The position numbers were made by a program, and so were the translations under genes. From Tatumella sp. JGM118 (lineage in GTDB: Bacteria; Pseudomonadota; Gammaproteobacteria; Enterobacterales; Enterobacteriaceae), in contig NZ_JAERJR010000008.1 in assembly GCF_018257515.1 (NCBI RefSeq), forward strand, positions 1 through 64,000: a stretch of DNA of 64,000 nt, in the 5' to 3' direction. This document shows positions 12,261 to 22,915 of this stretch, in pieces; position 1 is the stretch's first letter; every line of letters begins with the position of its first letter. The notes beneath the pieces are model-generated. The model was given only the letters and a program-made list of their open reading frames with translations, did no database searches and was not told where the DNA came from.

Positions 12261-13190
12261 ATGGATTTGGTTCAGCTACGGATGTTTTGTGCCGTTGCCG
12301 ATACCGGCTCGGTCGCCCGGGCGGCAGAATTACTTCACCGGGTGCCCTCTAACCTGACGACCCGTCTGAAGCAACTGGAAGAAGAACTGGGAACCGACTT
12401 ACTGATCCGCGAAAAACAGCGGGTACGGTTATCCCCGGTCGGGCATAACTTTCTCGGTTATGCGCAACGTATCCTGGCCTTAAGCGAAGAAGCCATCAGC
12501 ATGACCCGCCAGGGGGAACCGGCGGGGAATTTTGCGCTCGGCACCATGGAAAGTACGGCGGCTACCCGCCTGCCGGGTCTGCTGGCGGCGTATCACCAGC
12601 GTTATCCGTCGGTGTCTCTGTCACTGATCACCGGGACGTCCGGTGAGATTATCGACCATGTCCGCGAAGGAACGGTGGCCGCTGCCCTCGCCGACAGTCC
12701 GGAAGGCTATGACGAACTGCACAGTTGTGAGGCTTTTCGTGAAGAGTTAGTGCTGATCACCAGCAGTGAACACCTGCCGGTCACCTGCCCGCGGGATGTT
12801 CAGGGCGAGACTTTCTTTGCCTTCCGTAACAGTTGTTCTTACCGGCTGAAGCTGGAGGAGTGGTTTCGCGAAGGTGACGCACAGCCCGGCAGTATTATGG
12901 AAATTCATTCCTACCATGCGATGATCGCCTGTGTGGCGGGAGGGGCCGGGCTCGCGATTATTCCGTTTTCCGTGCTGGCGCAAATGAGCGACCGGGCGCG
13001 TATCCGTGTGCATCATCTGCCGGAAAAATACAGCCAGGTCTCGACCTGTCTTATCTGGCGACGTGATGCGTTCACCCCGAATGTCGAAGCACTGAAAGCG
13101 CTGATGATCAGCTTCTTTACCCGGGAGGCCTCTGCGGGCATCGACGCGGAAAACGCTGATCATGCACAGGGGACTGCCGTATCTCCCTGA
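12261..13190 (+). CDS. LysR-type regulator, PtrR (YneJ)-like
   Basis: 309-aa LysR-type regulator. The N-terminal winged helix-turn-helix includes GSVARAAELLHRVPSNLTTR, and the phrase HRVPSNLTTR is very close to E. coli PtrR/YneJ. The effector domain matches the same subgroup (SYHAMIACVAGGAGLAIIP). In E. coli PtrR controls sad-glsB, whereas here the gene sits 62 bp upstream of fghA on the same strand and divergent from folE. It may regulate fghA; that is inference from position only. Confidence 0.88.
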   Translation: MDLVQLRMFCAVADTGSVARAAELLHRVPSNLTTRLKQLEEELGTDLLIREKQRVRLSPVGHNFLGYAQRILALSEEAISMTRQGEPAGNFALGTMESTAATRLPGLLAAYHQRYPSVSLSLITGTSGEIIDHVREGTVAAALADSPEGYDELHSCEAFREELVLITSSEHLPVTCPRDVQGETFFAFRNSCSYRLKLEEWFREGDAQPGSIMEIHSYHAMIACVAGGAGLAIIPFSVLAQMSDRARIRVHHLPEKYSQVSTCLIWRRDAFTPNVEALKALMISFFTREASAGIDAENADHAQGTAVSP

Positions 13191-13252
13191 TTTTTTTTAC
13201 CGGCTGCCGCACCTGCAGCAGCCCTGTATACAGATAATAACAGGAGCGTTAT

Positions 13253-14095
13253 ATGTCCGGACTCACTCTCTGCGAAGAGCATCTGATGTTTGGCGGTCGC
13301 CAGCAACGCTGGCAACATACCTCAGCAACGCTGGGATGTGAGATGAAATTCAGTCTCTTCCTGCCCCCGGCAGCGGCCGCTCAGCCGGTTCCGCTGCTCT
13401 GGTGCCTGGCAGGACTGACCTGTACTGATGAGAATTTTTCTGTGAAATCCGGGGCACAACGGCTGGCCGCCGGTCAGGGCATTGCGCTGATTATGCCCGA
13501 TACCAGTCCGCGTGGCAGCGAGGTTCCCGACGATGAGCAGTACGACCTCGGCCAGGGGGCCGGATTTTATCTTAATGCTACCCGTGCCCCCTGGGACCGG
13601 CATTACCGGATGTACGATTACCTGACACTGGAGTTGCCGGCACTGCTGGCGGAACACTTCAGCTTCAGCGATCGTCAGGCCATTATGGGACACTCGATGG
13701 GCGGCCACGGTGCACTGGTGCTGGCCCTGCGTGAGGCAGGTCGGTTTACCTCGGTCTCCGCCTTCGCCCCGATCGTCAATCCGTCCTCGGTCCCCTGGGG
13801 CGGGAAAGCCTTTACCGCCTATCTGGGAGAGGATCGTGAGGCATGGCGTCAGTATGATGCCAGCCTGCTGATGGCTGAAGCCACGCACCGGTTGCCGATG
13901 CTGATTGACCAGGGGCTTGCTGATAATTTTTACCCGCTGCAACTGCAACCGGAAGTGCTGGAAACAGCCGCCCGTGAGCATCAGTTTGATTTGACCCTGC
14001 GCTGGCAGGAAGGCTATGACCACAGCTACTATTTTATTACCAGTGTTATTGAAGATCATCTTCGTTTCCACGCCCGCCACCTGCTGACTGCCTGA
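13253..14095 (+). CDS. fghA: S-formylglutathione hydrolase
   Basis: Serine hydrolase of the esterase D family that splits S-formylglutathione to formate and glutathione in formaldehyde detoxification. The nucleophile elbow GHSMGGHG places Ser148. The remaining triad members are Asp224 (QGLADNF) and His257 (GYDHSYYF). 280 aa, E. coli YeiG 278. A GGAG site precedes the start. No frmA dehydrogenase is nearby, as for yeiG in E. coli. Confidence 0.95.
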   Translation: MSGLTLCEEHLMFGGRQQRWQHTSATLGCEMKFSLFLPPAAAAQPVPLLWCLAGLTCTDENFSVKSGAQRLAAGQGIALIMPDTSPRGSEVPDDEQYDLGQGAGFYLNATRAPWDRHYRMYDYLTLELPALLAEHFSFSDRQAIMGHSMGGHGALVLALREAGRFTSVSAFAPIVNPSSVPWGGKAFTAYLGEDREAWRQYDASLLMAEATHRLPMLIDQGLADNFYPLQLQPEVLETAAREHQFDLTLRWQEGYDHSYYFITSVIEDHLRFHARHLLTA

Positions 14096-14110
14096 GGCAG
14101 CGTCAGCCAT

Positions 14111-14141
14111 AAAAAAACCCATGCGATGCATGGGTTTTTAT
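14111..14141. terminator. Bidirectional terminator between fghA and lysP
   Basis: Stem ACCCATGC/GCATGGGT with loop GAT (14117-14135), a T run on the right and an A run on the left, between convergent genes. Confidence 0.92.
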
Positions 14142-14162
14142 TTAACTCACCGGACTGACCTG

Positions 14163-15638
14163 TTAATTGTCACTTTTGGTGATGCCCGGGAATTCCATCT
14201 CGTGGTATTTCACAAAGCGGGTTCCGCGCGTCCATTTATAGCCCAGCCAGATCACCAGGAATAACGGGATACCGATATAGGTGGCTGCCACGCCATACCA
14301 GTCAATGGTATCGGCCATAAAGGCCTGGTAGTTCTGACCCAGGGTGATAAGCAGGCAGAGCACAAAAGCAAATACCGGCCCGAGCGGGAAAAGTCCGGCA
14401 CGGTAAGGCAGATCCGCCAGGTTATGCCCCTTCGCCACATAGCCGCGACGGAAGCGGTAATGGCTGATGGCGATCCCCAGCCAGGCGATAAAGCCGGTCA
14501 TTCCTGAAGTATTCAGCAACCACATATAGACGGTCTGATTACCAAACTTTGATGACAGGAAGCAAAGCGCTGCAATCACTGTGGTCGCAATCAGTGCATT
14601 ACGCGGTACGCCGTTGGCGGTCAGACGGGCAAAGATTTTAGGTGCTTTCCCTTCCTGTGCCAGCGTAAACAGCATCCGTGTGGAAGCATACATTCCTGAG
14701 TTACCGGCGGAGAGCACCGCGGTCAGGATCACCGCATTCATTACTGCGGCGGCAGAGAGCAGCCCGGCATTCTGGAAAACCAGAGTGAAAGGACTGACGC
14801 TGATGTCTTTCACATCATTATGCAGCAGACGCGGATCGGTGTACGGCAGTAACAGGCTGATGATCAGGATAGCCAGCACATAAAACAGCAGGATCCGCCA
14901 GAAAACCTGACGCATCGCACGCGGGATATTTTTGCCCGGGTTCTCTGATTCGCCGGCCGCAATCCCGATAAGCTCCGTCCCCTGGAAAGAGAAACCGACA
15001 ATCATTGCCACGCCGATCATCGCAGAAAATCCGCCCGCAAACGGCGCACCGCCCGTCGTCCAGTTATGCCAGCCACCGTCTCCGGCACCCCGCAGAATGC
15101 CGGTGACCATCATCAGACCGACGATAATAAAGATCACCACGGTCACCACTTTGATCAGCGAGAACCAGTATTCCGCTTCACCAAACCCTTTCACCGAAAT
15201 CACGTTCAGCAGGAAAATCACCGCCAGGAAGAGGCAGCTCCAGACCCAGCCCGGGACTTCCGGGAACCAGTAGCCCATCACCAGTTGTGCGGCTACCAAA
15301 TCGACGGCGATCGTGACGGCCCAGTTGTACCAGTAATTCCACCCCAGAGCGAAACCAAAGCCTTCTTCGACGTATTTTGCACCGTAGGTCGCAAACGAAC
15401 CGGAGACCGGCATATACGCCGCCAGTTCACCGAGGCTTGTCATCAGGAAATAGACCATCAGCCCGATAATGGCATAAGAAAGAAGTGCACCACCGGGTCC
15501 CGCCTGAGAAATGCTGGCCCCGGAGGCGACAAACAGCCCGGTGCCGATAGACCCGCCAATCGCAATCATCGTCAGATGACGGGCTTTTAATACACGCTTC
15601 AGGCCAGGCTTATCTGTTGTTTTTGTATTATTATTCAT
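14163..15638 (-). CDS. lysP: Lysine-specific permease LysP
   Basis: Lysine:proton symporter of the amino acid-polyamine-organocation superfamily with twelve predicted membrane helices. 491 aa, colinear with E. coli LysP (489). The unwound TM1 motif GGSIGTGLFVASG and TM6 segment SFQGTELIGIAAGE are intact. Upstream spacing to the start lacks a strong ribosome binding site. I see no lysine riboswitch in the 130-bp gap to yeiE. E. coli places cirA next to lysP; it is absent here. Confidence 0.97.
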   Translation of the reverse strand: MNNNTKTTDKPGLKRVLKARHLTMIAIGGSIGTGLFVASGASISQAGPGGALLSYAIIGLMVYFLMTSLGELAAYMPVSGSFATYGAKYVEEGFGFALGWNYWYNWAVTIAVDLVAAQLVMGYWFPEVPGWVWSCLFLAVIFLLNVISVKGFGEAEYWFSLIKVVTVVIFIIVGLMMVTGILRGAGDGGWHNWTTGGAPFAGGFSAMIGVAMIVGFSFQGTELIGIAAGESENPGKNIPRAMRQVFWRILLFYVLAILIISLLLPYTDPRLLHNDVKDISVSPFTLVFQNAGLLSAAAVMNAVILTAVLSAGNSGMYASTRMLFTLAQEGKAPKIFARLTANGVPRNALIATTVIAALCFLSSKFGNQTVYMWLLNTSGMTGFIAWLGIAISHYRFRRGYVAKGHNLADLPYRAGLFPLGPVFAFVLCLLITLGQNYQAFMADTIDWYGVAATYIGIPLFLVIWLGYKWTRGTRFVKYHEMEFPGITKSDN

Positions 15639-15770
15639 CAGTAAACACTATGCTGGATAAAAATGAGGCGCGATTGTACCAGCTCACCGTAACCTGTATA
15701 GCATTACCACCGCGTTATAAGTTACCTTCATAATCCCCCGCCGATTATTAGCAACCCCGGGCGGACCGGG

Positions 15771-16649
15771 TCAGGCAATGTCCTGTTCATGGCAATAAGA
15801 AAGAAAACGGATCAGCGTTCGGGACAGGTGTTTCTGCTGATGGTGGATGCGATATAACGTTCTGGTCAGCGGCGGCAGTGGCAGCGGGACCTGGCGCAGG
15901 CTGCCATTTTCAAGCTGGTCTGCGATCACCCGGCGTGACAGGCAACTGATCCCCATTCCATAACGTACCGCATGCTTGATCGCCTCTGAATTCCCCAGCT
16001 CCATCGCTATTCTGAACCGGGGGAGATGAGAAAGCAGCAGATAGTCCACGATTTCCCGGGTCCCTGACCCGCGTTCGCGCAGGATCCAGGGGGAGTCTGC
16101 CAGTTTTTCCAGCGTGACGGCTTCGCGGAAAATGGCCGACTGTGGTGCAGCAAAAACCACCAGTTCATCCTGCAGCCAGTTTTCACTGACGATCCCGGTG
16201 ATATGACAAGGCCCTTCGATCAGCCCCACATCCACGCGAAAATCACTGACCGCCTGGATCACGTCCTGACTGTTCCCGACCGTCAGGTCCAGCGGAGCCT
16301 GCGGAAAATCACGCCGGTACTCTGCCATCATGGCAGGCAGCAGATAGTTGCCGATAGTACTGCTGGCGGCGATCCGGATGGCACCATGATCTTCACGGAA
16401 AAGTTGTTCGGTCTCTTTCGCCTGTTCCAGTAACGAGACGGCTTTCGGATAGAGCAAGCGGCCATGTTCATTCACAATCAGTCGCTTGCCGGAGCGATCG
16501 AACAGTTTTACCGCTAACTGATGTTCAAGATCAGCCAGCGCCGCACTAACGGCCGACTGCGATAGCGCCAGTTGCTGCGCTGCCCGGGTCGTCGACCCGC
16601 TCTTTACAATTTCACTGAATACTTCCAGCTGTCTTAGGGTGATATGCAC
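15771..16649 (-). CDS. yeiE: LysR-type regulator YeiE
   Basis: 292-aa LysR-family regulator, known in enterobacteria as a global regulator linked to iron homeostasis and flagellar genes. The DNA-binding helix region is [21 protein letters not shown]. The effector domain resembles CysB/Cbl types ([28 protein letters not shown]). It lies beside lysP and is transcribed divergently from yeiH, the E. coli arrangement. Confidence 0.95.
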   Translation of the reverse strand: MHITLRQLEVFSEIVKSGSTTRAAQQLALSQSAVSAALADLEHQLAVKLFDRSGKRLIVNEHGRLLYPKAVSLLEQAKETEQLFREDHGAIRIAASSTIGNYLLPAMMAEYRRDFPQAPLDLTVGNSQDVIQAVSDFRVDVGLIEGPCHITGIVSENWLQDELVVFAAPQSAIFREAVTLEKLADSPWILRERGSGTREIVDYLLLSHLPRFRIAMELGNSEAIKHAVRYGMGISCLSRRVIADQLENGSLRQVPLPLPPLTRTLYRIHHQQKHLSRTLIRFLSYCHEQDIA

Positions 16650-16696
16650 ACTGTCTCCTCACGGATGCCCTGACGGATAACGGAAGCCTCCGCACG

Positions 16697-16717
16697 TTAA
16701 CCAGTTATAGTGGTTAA
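16697..16717. promoter_or_regulatory. Likely YeiE operator in the yeiE-yeiH divergent region
   Basis: A perfect 7-bp inverted repeat TTAACCA-N7-TGGTTAA (16697-16703, 16711-16717) followed by very AT-rich DNA. It contains the T-N11-A core of LysR-type sites and lies 48 bp upstream of the yeiE start, the usual place for autoregulation and control of the divergent gene. Confidence 0.6.
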
Positions 16718-16793
16718 TTATAAATATATAATCAATTTCTCTTTTAAGCAAAACCCCGGCAGGATAAGGGTCATTGACTCAGCAAGGAATGAC

Positions 16794-17858
16794 ATGATGA
16801 CTCTGCATCAGCAACTGCGGGCGCCTCTGCCCCGCCTCCCCTTACTCCGTGGTCTTCTGCTCAGCGGTATGATTGCCGCAGGCGTGATCCCCCTGATCCA
16901 GATTCCCCTGGTAGCCCGGCTGGGGCTGGGGACACTGACCCTTTCGATCCTGGCCGGAATTATTACCGGTAATCTGTTACCCGCGACGGTTCATGTCCGC
17001 TGCGAGCAAGGGATCGCCTTCAGTAAACATTATCTGCTGCGGCTGGGGATTATTCTGTATGGCTTTAATCTCACCTTTCAGCAAATCGGCCATATCGGTT
17101 ACCGCGGGCTGGTCACCGACATGATTATGCTGAGCAGCACATTTCTGGTGACCTGCCTGGCCGGACTGTACTGGATAAAACCGGATAAACAGACCGTATG
17201 GCTGATTGGTGCCGGCAGCAGTATCTGCGGCGCGGCGGCGGTACTGGCGACAGCCCCGGTCATCAGAGCCGATGCCGGAAAAGTGGCGGTGGCGGTGGCA
17301 ACAGTGGTTATCTTCGGTACCGCGGCCATTTTTATCTATCCGTTAATGTGGGAGGTTATCCACCCCTGGCTGCCGGGTCTCAGTGCTGAGCAGTTCGGCA
17401 TTTATACGGGTTCGACCGTCCATGAAGTGGCTCAGGTGGTGGCGGCCGGTCATGCTATCAGTCCGCAAGCCGAAGATACCGCGGTGATTGCCAAAATGCT
17501 ACGGGTCATGATGCTGGCACCGTTCCTGCTGCTGCTGGGACAGTGGGTTAACCGCACCCGTCAGCCTGCAGAGAATGCCGGCCCCGGCAAAATCACCTTC
17601 CCCTGGTTTGCCCTGATCTTTATTCTGGTCGCCGTCCTTAACTCGTTCGGTTTGCTGTCTGATACCTGGCTTTCATGGATCCGCCGCAGTGATAATATTC
17701 TTCTGGCGATGGCGATGGCCGCGCTGGGCCTGAGTACCCGCCTTTCTCAGCTGAAAACCGCCGGGCTGAAACCCTTACTGCTGGGAGCTGTCGTTTTTCT
17801 CTGGCTGATTATCGGCGGCGCAGGCGTCAATCTGCTGGTATGGCATGTTATGCAGTAA
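16794..17858 (+). CDS. yeiH: YeiH/UPF0324 putative sulfate exporter family
   Basis: Membrane protein of about 354 aa with roughly ten helices, family UPF0324 (Cons_hypoth698), often annotated as putative sulfate exporter. Conserved segments: [33 protein letters not shown] and [18 protein letters not shown]. The start at 16794 (or 16797, tandem ATG) follows AAGGA at 16784-16788; the open frame extends further upstream across the operator and is not used. Substrate unproven. Confidence 0.9.
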   Translation: MMTLHQQLRAPLPRLPLLRGLLLSGMIAAGVIPLIQIPLVARLGLGTLTLSILAGIITGNLLPATVHVRCEQGIAFSKHYLLRLGIILYGFNLTFQQIGHIGYRGLVTDMIMLSSTFLVTCLAGLYWIKPDKQTVWLIGAGSSICGAAAVLATAPVIRADAGKVAVAVATVVIFGTAAIFIYPLMWEVIHPWLPGLSAEQFGIYTGSTVHEVAQVVAAGHAISPQAEDTAVIAKMLRVMMLAPFLLLLGQWVNRTRQPAENAGPGKITFPWFALIFILVAVLNSFGLLSDTWLSWIRRSDNILLAMAMAALGLSTRLSQLKTAGLKPLLLGAVVFLWLIIGGAGVNLLVWHVMQ

Positions 17859-17913
17859 ATCCTCAGGTATTATGTGTGACATTCAGCAAATACCGGGAAG
17901 TAAGGAGAAAGTA

Positions 17914-18759
17914 ATGAAGTTTATCGGTGCGCATGTCAGCGCCGCAGGGGGCGTGGAAAACGCGGTCCTTCGTGCACACGAACTGGAAGCCACGGCCTTT
18001 GCACTGTTTACCAAAAATCAGCGCCAGTGGCGTGCTGCGGCATTAACAGAGGAAAGTATCAGCGCTTTCCGTCAGGCCTGCGAAAAATATAACTTCAGCT
18101 CAGGACAAATTCTGCCCCATGACAGTTACCTGATCAATCTCGGTCATCCGGTCAGTGAAGCACTGGAAAAATCACGACTGGCCTTTATTGATGAGATGCA
18201 ACGGGCAGAATTACTCGGCCTGTCCTTACTTAACTTCCATCCGGGCAGCCACCTGCAACAGATTGCTGAAGAAGACTGTCTGAAGCGGATTGCAGAATCG
18301 ATCAATATCGCGCTGGATCAGACGCAGGGTGTCACGGCGGTGATCGAAAACACCGCCGGTCAGGGCAGTAACCTGGGGTTTCGTTTTGAGCACCTGGCCG
18401 AAATCATCCATCACGTTGAAGATAAAAGCCGGGTTGGCGTCTGCATCGATACCTGTCACGCCTTTGCCGCCGGTTACGACCTGCGTACGGTCGAAGAGTG
18501 TGAAAATACTTTCCGGGAATTCGGGCGGATTGTCGGCTTTGACTACCTGCGGGGCATGCATCTGAATGATGCCAAGAGTGAATTCGGCAGCCGGGTCGAC
18601 CGCCACCACAGTCTGGGCGAAGGAAATATCGGCAATACGGTGTTCAGCTGGCTGATGAAAGATCCCCGCTTTGACGGTATTCCGTTAATTCTGGAAACCG
18701 TCAATCCGGATATCTGGAAAGATGAAATTGCCTGGCTGAAAGCCCAACAGACTGCATAA
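17914..18759 (+). CDS. nfo: Endonuclease IV
   Basis: Zinc-dependent apurinic/apyrimidinic endonuclease of the xylose isomerase-like TIM-barrel fold; it cuts 5' to abasic sites in base excision repair. Metal-binding signatures visible: [34 protein letters not shown] and [14 protein letters not shown]. Start at 17914 ([13 protein letters not shown], 281 aa) after a textbook TAAGGAG. The frame is open 23 codons upstream, overlapping yeiH, but that would not fit the family. Confidence 0.97.
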   Translation: MKFIGAHVSAAGGVENAVLRAHELEATAFALFTKNQRQWRAAALTEESISAFRQACEKYNFSSGQILPHDSYLINLGHPVSEALEKSRLAFIDEMQRAELLGLSLLNFHPGSHLQQIAEEDCLKRIAESINIALDQTQGVTAVIENTAGQGSNLGFRFEHLAEIIHHVEDKSRVGVCIDTCHAFAAGYDLRTVEECENTFREFGRIVGFDYLRGMHLNDAKSEFGSRVDRHHSLGEGNIGNTVFSWLMKDPRFDGIPLILETVNPDIWKDEIAWLKAQQTA

Positions 18760-18763
18760 AAAA

Positions 18764-18788
18764 ACAGGGCGCGATGCGCCCTGTTTTT
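18764..18788. terminator. Bidirectional terminator between nfo and fruA
   Basis: Stem ACAGGGCGC/GCGCCCTGT with loop GAT (18764-18784), with A-rich and T-rich flanks, between convergent genes. Confidence 0.92.
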
Positions 18789-18803
18789 CTTATCACACCG
18801 GCC

Positions 18804-20492
18804 TCAGGCGGTGACTGGTTCCGGTTTTTTCAGGAAGGCATAAGCAATACCCGCCAGCGCCGTTCCGATAATAATGGATAACAGATAACCCAGTACCGGG
18901 GTGATCGCCCCCGGGATCAACAGAACAAACAAGCCGCCGTGAGGTGCCATCAGTTGGGCGCCGATCGCCATAGAGATAGCGCCGGTCACCGCGCCACCCA
19001 CGATACAGCAAGGGATCACCCGCATCGGGTCACGGGCCGCAAACGGAATGGCCCCTTCAGAAATAAAGCACAGACCCAGCACCAGTGCGGCTTTACCGCC
19101 TTCCTGCTGTCCTTTATTAAATTTCCGTTTTGCCAGTAAGGTCGCAAGCCCCATCGCCAGCGGAGGTACCATCCCGGCAGCCATAATCGCCGCCATCGGC
19201 GCATAAGTTTTACTGCTCAGTAAACCGACACCAAAGGCATAAGCCACTTTATTGACCGGGCCTCCCATATCGGTACACATCATACCGCCCAGCACCGCAC
19301 CCAGCAGTACCGCATTCGCCGTCCCCATGTTACCCAGCCAGTGCGTCAGCCATTCCATGATAGCGGCGACCGGTTTACCGACCACATAAATCATCAGCAG
19401 ACCGGTGATCAGGCTCGCCAGCAGCGGAATAATCAGGATAGGTTTCAGGGCTTCCATACTCTGCGGAAGTTTCAGCCGTGTACTGATAAATTTCGCCACA
19501 TAACCGGCAATGAAACCGGCAATGATCCCGCCCAGGAAGCCGGCATTAGTACTGGTCGCCAGCATACCGCCAATCAGCCCCGGCGTCAGACCAGGACGGT
19601 CAGCAATCGAGAAGGCAATGTAACCCGCCAGCACCGGCACCATTAATGCAAAAGCACTGCCCCCGCCAATCTGCATCAGCGCGGCGGCCAGCGACCCTTC
19701 CTGATGGAAGGCCGTGATCCCGAAGGCGAAGGATAACGCGATACTCAGGCCGCCTGCGACCACCATCGGCAGCATGTAAGAGACACCGGTAAGCAGGTGC
19801 CGGTATGCCCCGGCCTTTTCTTTACTGCCCTCGCTGGCGCTCGCTTCAGACTTCGCGCCGGCAGCGTGGTAAGGTTTAGCTTCCGCCAGTGCTTTATCAA
19901 ACTCCTGCGCGGTTTTCTTCAGTGCCAGTCCGGTCGAGGTGCGATACATGGGTTTACCGGCAAATTTTGCCAGGTCGACCTCGATATCGGCGGCGATAAT
20001 CACCAGATCGGCGGCCGCGATGTCCTCAGCGCTGACCGGATTACCGGCACCGACAGAACCGCGGGTTTCCACTTTAGCCCACCAGCCACGTTTTTTAGCC
20101 TCTGCCTCGATGGCTTCTGCCGCCATAAAGGTATGAGCGACGCCGGTCGGACAGGCGGTGACCGCCACAATACGTTTGGCTCCACTGGTCTCAGCCACCA
20201 CCGGCTGAGCACTCACCGGTGCCTGCCAGGGAGTGGCCTGTTCACGTGCGGTGGTCAGAAAAGCCACCGCATCATTCAGCAGTGCCTGCAGATCGCCCTG
20301 CCAGCACGGTTTACCGCTCAGGGCCGGATCGATAGGCGCGTTTTTGCCGGCGACCACGACCAGTTCAGCGTCTGCTGCGGAACGGGTTAAGGTCAGTCCG
20401 CATTTTTCAGCAGCCGTTTCGGCCGCTTTTTCGGCCATATATGCACTGGCTTTTCCCAGTGACGCATCAGTTATCAGCAGCGTTTTCATCAT
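18804..20492 (-). CDS. fruA: Fructose PTS permease, EIIB'BC components
   Basis: Imports fructose and phosphorylates it to fructose 1-phosphate. Domain order: degenerate IIB' (1-100), IIB with phospho-cysteine C114 in TACPTGVAHTFMA, then a IIC membrane domain from about residue 225 with GAYRHLLTGVSYMLP and the substrate-loop region SEGAIPFAARDP. 562 aa (E. coli 563). Starts 17 bp after fruK stops, so it is the last gene of fruBKA. Confidence 0.97.
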   Translation of the reverse strand: MMKTLLITDASLGKASAYMAEKAAETAAEKCGLTLTRSAADAELVVVAGKNAPIDPALSGKPCWQGDLQALLNDAVAFLTTAREQATPWQAPVSAQPVVAETSGAKRIVAVTACPTGVAHTFMAAEAIEAEAKKRGWWAKVETRGSVGAGNPVSAEDIAAADLVIIAADIEVDLAKFAGKPMYRTSTGLALKKTAQEFDKALAEAKPYHAAGAKSEASASEGSKEKAGAYRHLLTGVSYMLPMVVAGGLSIALSFAFGITAFHQEGSLAAALMQIGGGSAFALMVPVLAGYIAFSIADRPGLTPGLIGGMLATSTNAGFLGGIIAGFIAGYVAKFISTRLKLPQSMEALKPILIIPLLASLITGLLMIYVVGKPVAAIMEWLTHWLGNMGTANAVLLGAVLGGMMCTDMGGPVNKVAYAFGVGLLSSKTYAPMAAIMAAGMVPPLAMGLATLLAKRKFNKGQQEGGKAALVLGLCFISEGAIPFAARDPMRVIPCCIVGGAVTGAISMAIGAQLMAPHGGLFVLLIPGAITPVLGYLLSIIIGTALAGIAYAFLKKPEPVTA

Positions 20493-20509
20493 TTATTCCT
20501 CTTCTGCTG

Positions 20510-21448
20510 TCAGTGCACGGGCTGTAAATCGACACGTGCCATCATTGCCGCCAGTTGTGTCCGGTCAGCGACGCCTACATTACTTTGACTTACCGCCAGC
20601 GCGGCGACTGCCGTTGCCAGTCTCAGGGTATGTTCGCTGGACTCACGCATCAGTAACCCATAAATCAGGCCGCCTACCATGGAATCCCCTGCCCCTACGG
20701 TGCTGACCACCTCACAGGCCGGAGGTTTTGCCAGCCATTCCCCGGAGGCATTCACCCATAACGCCCCTTCGGCGCCGAGCGAAATCACCACATGGGCAAT
20801 CCCTTCTTCCCGCAGTTTATGCGCGGCATCAATGACGTCCTGTAAGTCCGGTAACGGTTTTCCGGCCCAGGTTTCCAGCTCGCGACGGTTAGGTTTTACC
20901 AGCCAGGGAGCGGCTTTCAGCCCGGCTTCCAGCGCACTGCGGCTGCTGTCAAAGATAATGCACGGGCATAGCGCACGCAGGGATTTCATCCATGCGGTAA
21001 ACGCTTCCGGAGAGACCCCTTCCGGTAAACTGCCGCTGACGCAGACCATATCGAACTGGCCCAGCCAGCTCAGTGAATCGGTCGTAAAACGTTCCCAGTC
21101 TTTGGCGGTCACAGCAAAACCGGAAAAGTTAAGATCGGTCACTTCGCCGTCCTGCTCGGTCAGTTTGACATTGATGCGCGTTCTTCCGCCGACAATCTGG
21201 AAACGGTTAGCAATCCCCAGTTCGCTGAAGAGCTGCTGAAATCCGTCCTGGTTATCCTTACCCAGAAAACCGCCGACAGTGACATCAATCCCAAGGTCTT
21301 TCAGTACCTTAGCGACATTAATCCCTTTGCCGGCGGCATGCAGACCGGTGGTTTTCACCAGGTTGACTTCACCCCGCTCAATTTCCGGGGTAAAGCCCAC
21401 CAGATCATAAGCCGGGTTCAGGGTAATGGTTGCGACACGTCTGCTCAT
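20510..21448 (-). CDS. fruK: 1-phosphofructokinase
   Basis: PfkB-family kinase converting fructose 1-phosphate to fructose 1,6-bisphosphate. 312 aa as in E. coli. The catalytic signature [15 protein letters not shown] contains the catalytic Asp, and the N-terminal [10 protein letters not shown] glycine-rich substrate segment is present. The start overlaps the fruB stop by four bases (ATGA), indicating translational coupling. Confidence 0.97.
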   Translation of the reverse strand: MSRRVATITLNPAYDLVGFTPEIERGEVNLVKTTGLHAAGKGINVAKVLKDLGIDVTVGGFLGKDNQDGFQQLFSELGIANRFQIVGGRTRINVKLTEQDGEVTDLNFSGFAVTAKDWERFTTDSLSWLGQFDMVCVSGSLPEGVSPEAFTAWMKSLRALCPCIIFDSSRSALEAGLKAAPWLVKPNRRELETWAGKPLPDLQDVIDAAHKLREEGIAHVVISLGAEGALWVNASGEWLAKPPACEVVSTVGAGDSMVGGLIYGLLMRESSEHTLRLATAVAALAVSQSNVGVADRTQLAAMMARVDLQPVH

Positions 21449-22578
21449 GCTGCCCCCTCACCAAGACCACTCTCAATGGCTTCGCCGATCGCGGTGATCG
21501 CGGCGGCGGCATCTTCTCCGCTGGCCGTAAAGCGCAGGCGGTGGCCTTTCTTCACCCCCAGCGCGACCACTTTCATCAGGCTGCGTCCGTTTGCAGGTTT
21601 GCCGCTGCCATCCAGGTTAGTGACCGTAATATCGCTTTTGAAATTTTTAATGGTGGTGACCAGTGCCGTGCCCGGACGGGCATGCAGACCATGTTCGTTG
21701 CGGATCACAAATTCCGCGGTGATCACTTCATCTGCTTCAACATAATCGCTGGTCAGCAAGGCGAGGATCCCCGCGGGATCGGCACTGTCCAGCGCTGATG
21801 CATGCCCCCCGGTCAGTAAACGGTGCAGATACCCCAGTGCACTCAGCGGCTGATCATCAATAGCGGCAACCGTCATTAACAAGGACACCGGCTCATTATC
21901 TGCCGTCGTGAAGGCCGTTGCCGCACGACTGACCGCAATGGCGCTGAACAGATTGCCCTCAGCACTGTCGTTCAGCCAAATCCCGTGGCCAAGATGGAAA
22001 GGCGGATGAGAGATCACCTGGCTGACAAAACGGCTGTCCACCGCCCCCGCGGCCTGTAAACGCCCGGCGTTCAGTGCCTGTAACGTCATCAGGTCAGTCG
22101 CCTCAACCCGGGTGGCGATCATGGAGGTGTCAAAACGAAATTCGGCCGCCTGTTTTTCACCCATCAGCAAGGCACGTAAATCTTCAGCTGACGCGGTTTT
22201 CAGTGTTTCAGCCACACTGTCATCACTCAGCACATGAGTTAACTGCCGTAGTAACGCCAGGTGCTCGTCGGATTTGGCGGCAATGCCGATAACCACATAC
22301 GCGACCTGATCTTCTCCCCATTGAATGCCCTGCGGATACTGAAAGACCTGGACCCCGGTGTTGAGTACCTGATCACGGGTGTCGGTCGTACCATGAGGGA
22401 TAGCAATACCATTGCCCAGAAACGTTGAGGTCTGCTGTTCACGAGCCAGCATCCCCTCGACATACCCTTCCGTCACATTCCCGGCAGAAGTCAGGGCAGA
22501 TGCGACCTGACGTATCGCTTCGTTTTTTTCACTGGCGCTGGCACCAGTATGTATCGCCTGTACATCGAGCTGGAACAT
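21445..22578 (-). CDS. fruB: Fructose PTS multiphosphoryl transfer protein (EIIA-FPr)
   Basis: Diphosphoryl transfer protein that passes phosphate from enzyme I to FruA. EIIA-Fru domain with active His62 ([10 protein letters not shown]), a middle domain, and a C-terminal HPr-like FPr domain with EHGLHARPG. Start at 22578 (MFQLDVQ, 377 aa; E. coli 376) after GAGGAG. The frame remains open 27 codons upstream, but those overlap the Cra operator. Confidence 0.96.
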   Translation of the reverse strand: MFQLDVQAIHTGASASEKNEAIRQVASALTSAGNVTEGYVEGMLAREQQTSTFLGNGIAIPHGTTDTRDQVLNTGVQVFQYPQGIQWGEDQVAYVVIGIAAKSDEHLALLRQLTHVLSDDSVAETLKTASAEDLRALLMGEKQAAEFRFDTSMIATRVEATDLMTLQALNAGRLQAAGAVDSRFVSQVISHPPFHLGHGIWLNDSAEGNLFSAIAVSRAATAFTTADNEPVSLLMTVAAIDDQPLSALGYLHRLLTGGHASALDSADPAGILALLTSDYVEADEVITAEFVIRNEHGLHARPGTALVTTIKNFKSDITVTNLDGSGKPANGRSLMKVVALGVKKGHRLRFTASGEDAAAAITAIGEAIESGLGEGAA

Positions 22579-22599
22579 AGAACTCCTCACTATCTTCAG

Positions 22600-22614
22600 T
22601 TGAATCGTTTCAGC
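22600..22614 (-). promoter_or_regulatory. Cra (FruR) operator, proximal
   Basis: TTGAATCGTTTCAGC lies 22 bp upstream of the fruB start and matches the Cra consensus (TGAAwCGwTTCA core). E. coli fruBKA has two Cra sites that give fructose 1-phosphate induction. Confidence 0.8.
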
Positions 22615-22666
22615 TAACAGAGATAAAAAAAAGTGTCCGGGACTGACAACAGGGAACACAGGCAGA

Positions 22667-22684
22667 GCTGAAACGTATCAGTAA
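22667..22684 (-). promoter_or_regulatory. Cra (FruR) operator, distal
   Basis: GCTGAAACGTATCAGTAA is a second Cra-like palindrome, 67 bp upstream of the proximal one, reproducing the two-operator layout of E. coli fruB. The rest of the gap to yeiW (about 22685-22915) has no gene and presumably holds the fruB promoter. Confidence 0.75.
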
Positions 22685-22915
22685 TATACGCGCCAAAAAA
22701 ATTCTGCTGCAACAAATAACAAAATTCTTATGGCGATTTTTTGAGGCTACGCACACTTCATGACATTTATCTGATAATTCTACGGTATAGCGCTGAATTT
22801 CAATTGACGCAAATCAGATTCCGCTCAGTGCTTCAGCAAATTTCAGCTATCGTGGCCCGATAGCGGCCTGCAGGCCGTCGCTGTCAGAGAATGCGCTCCG
22901 GCAAAAGATGACGTC

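Noticed and set aside
15639..15770. Lysine riboswitch upstream of lysP
   Set aside because: The gap is only 132 bp and shows none of the conserved lysine-aptamer helices; LysP in enterobacteria is controlled by a protein regulator.
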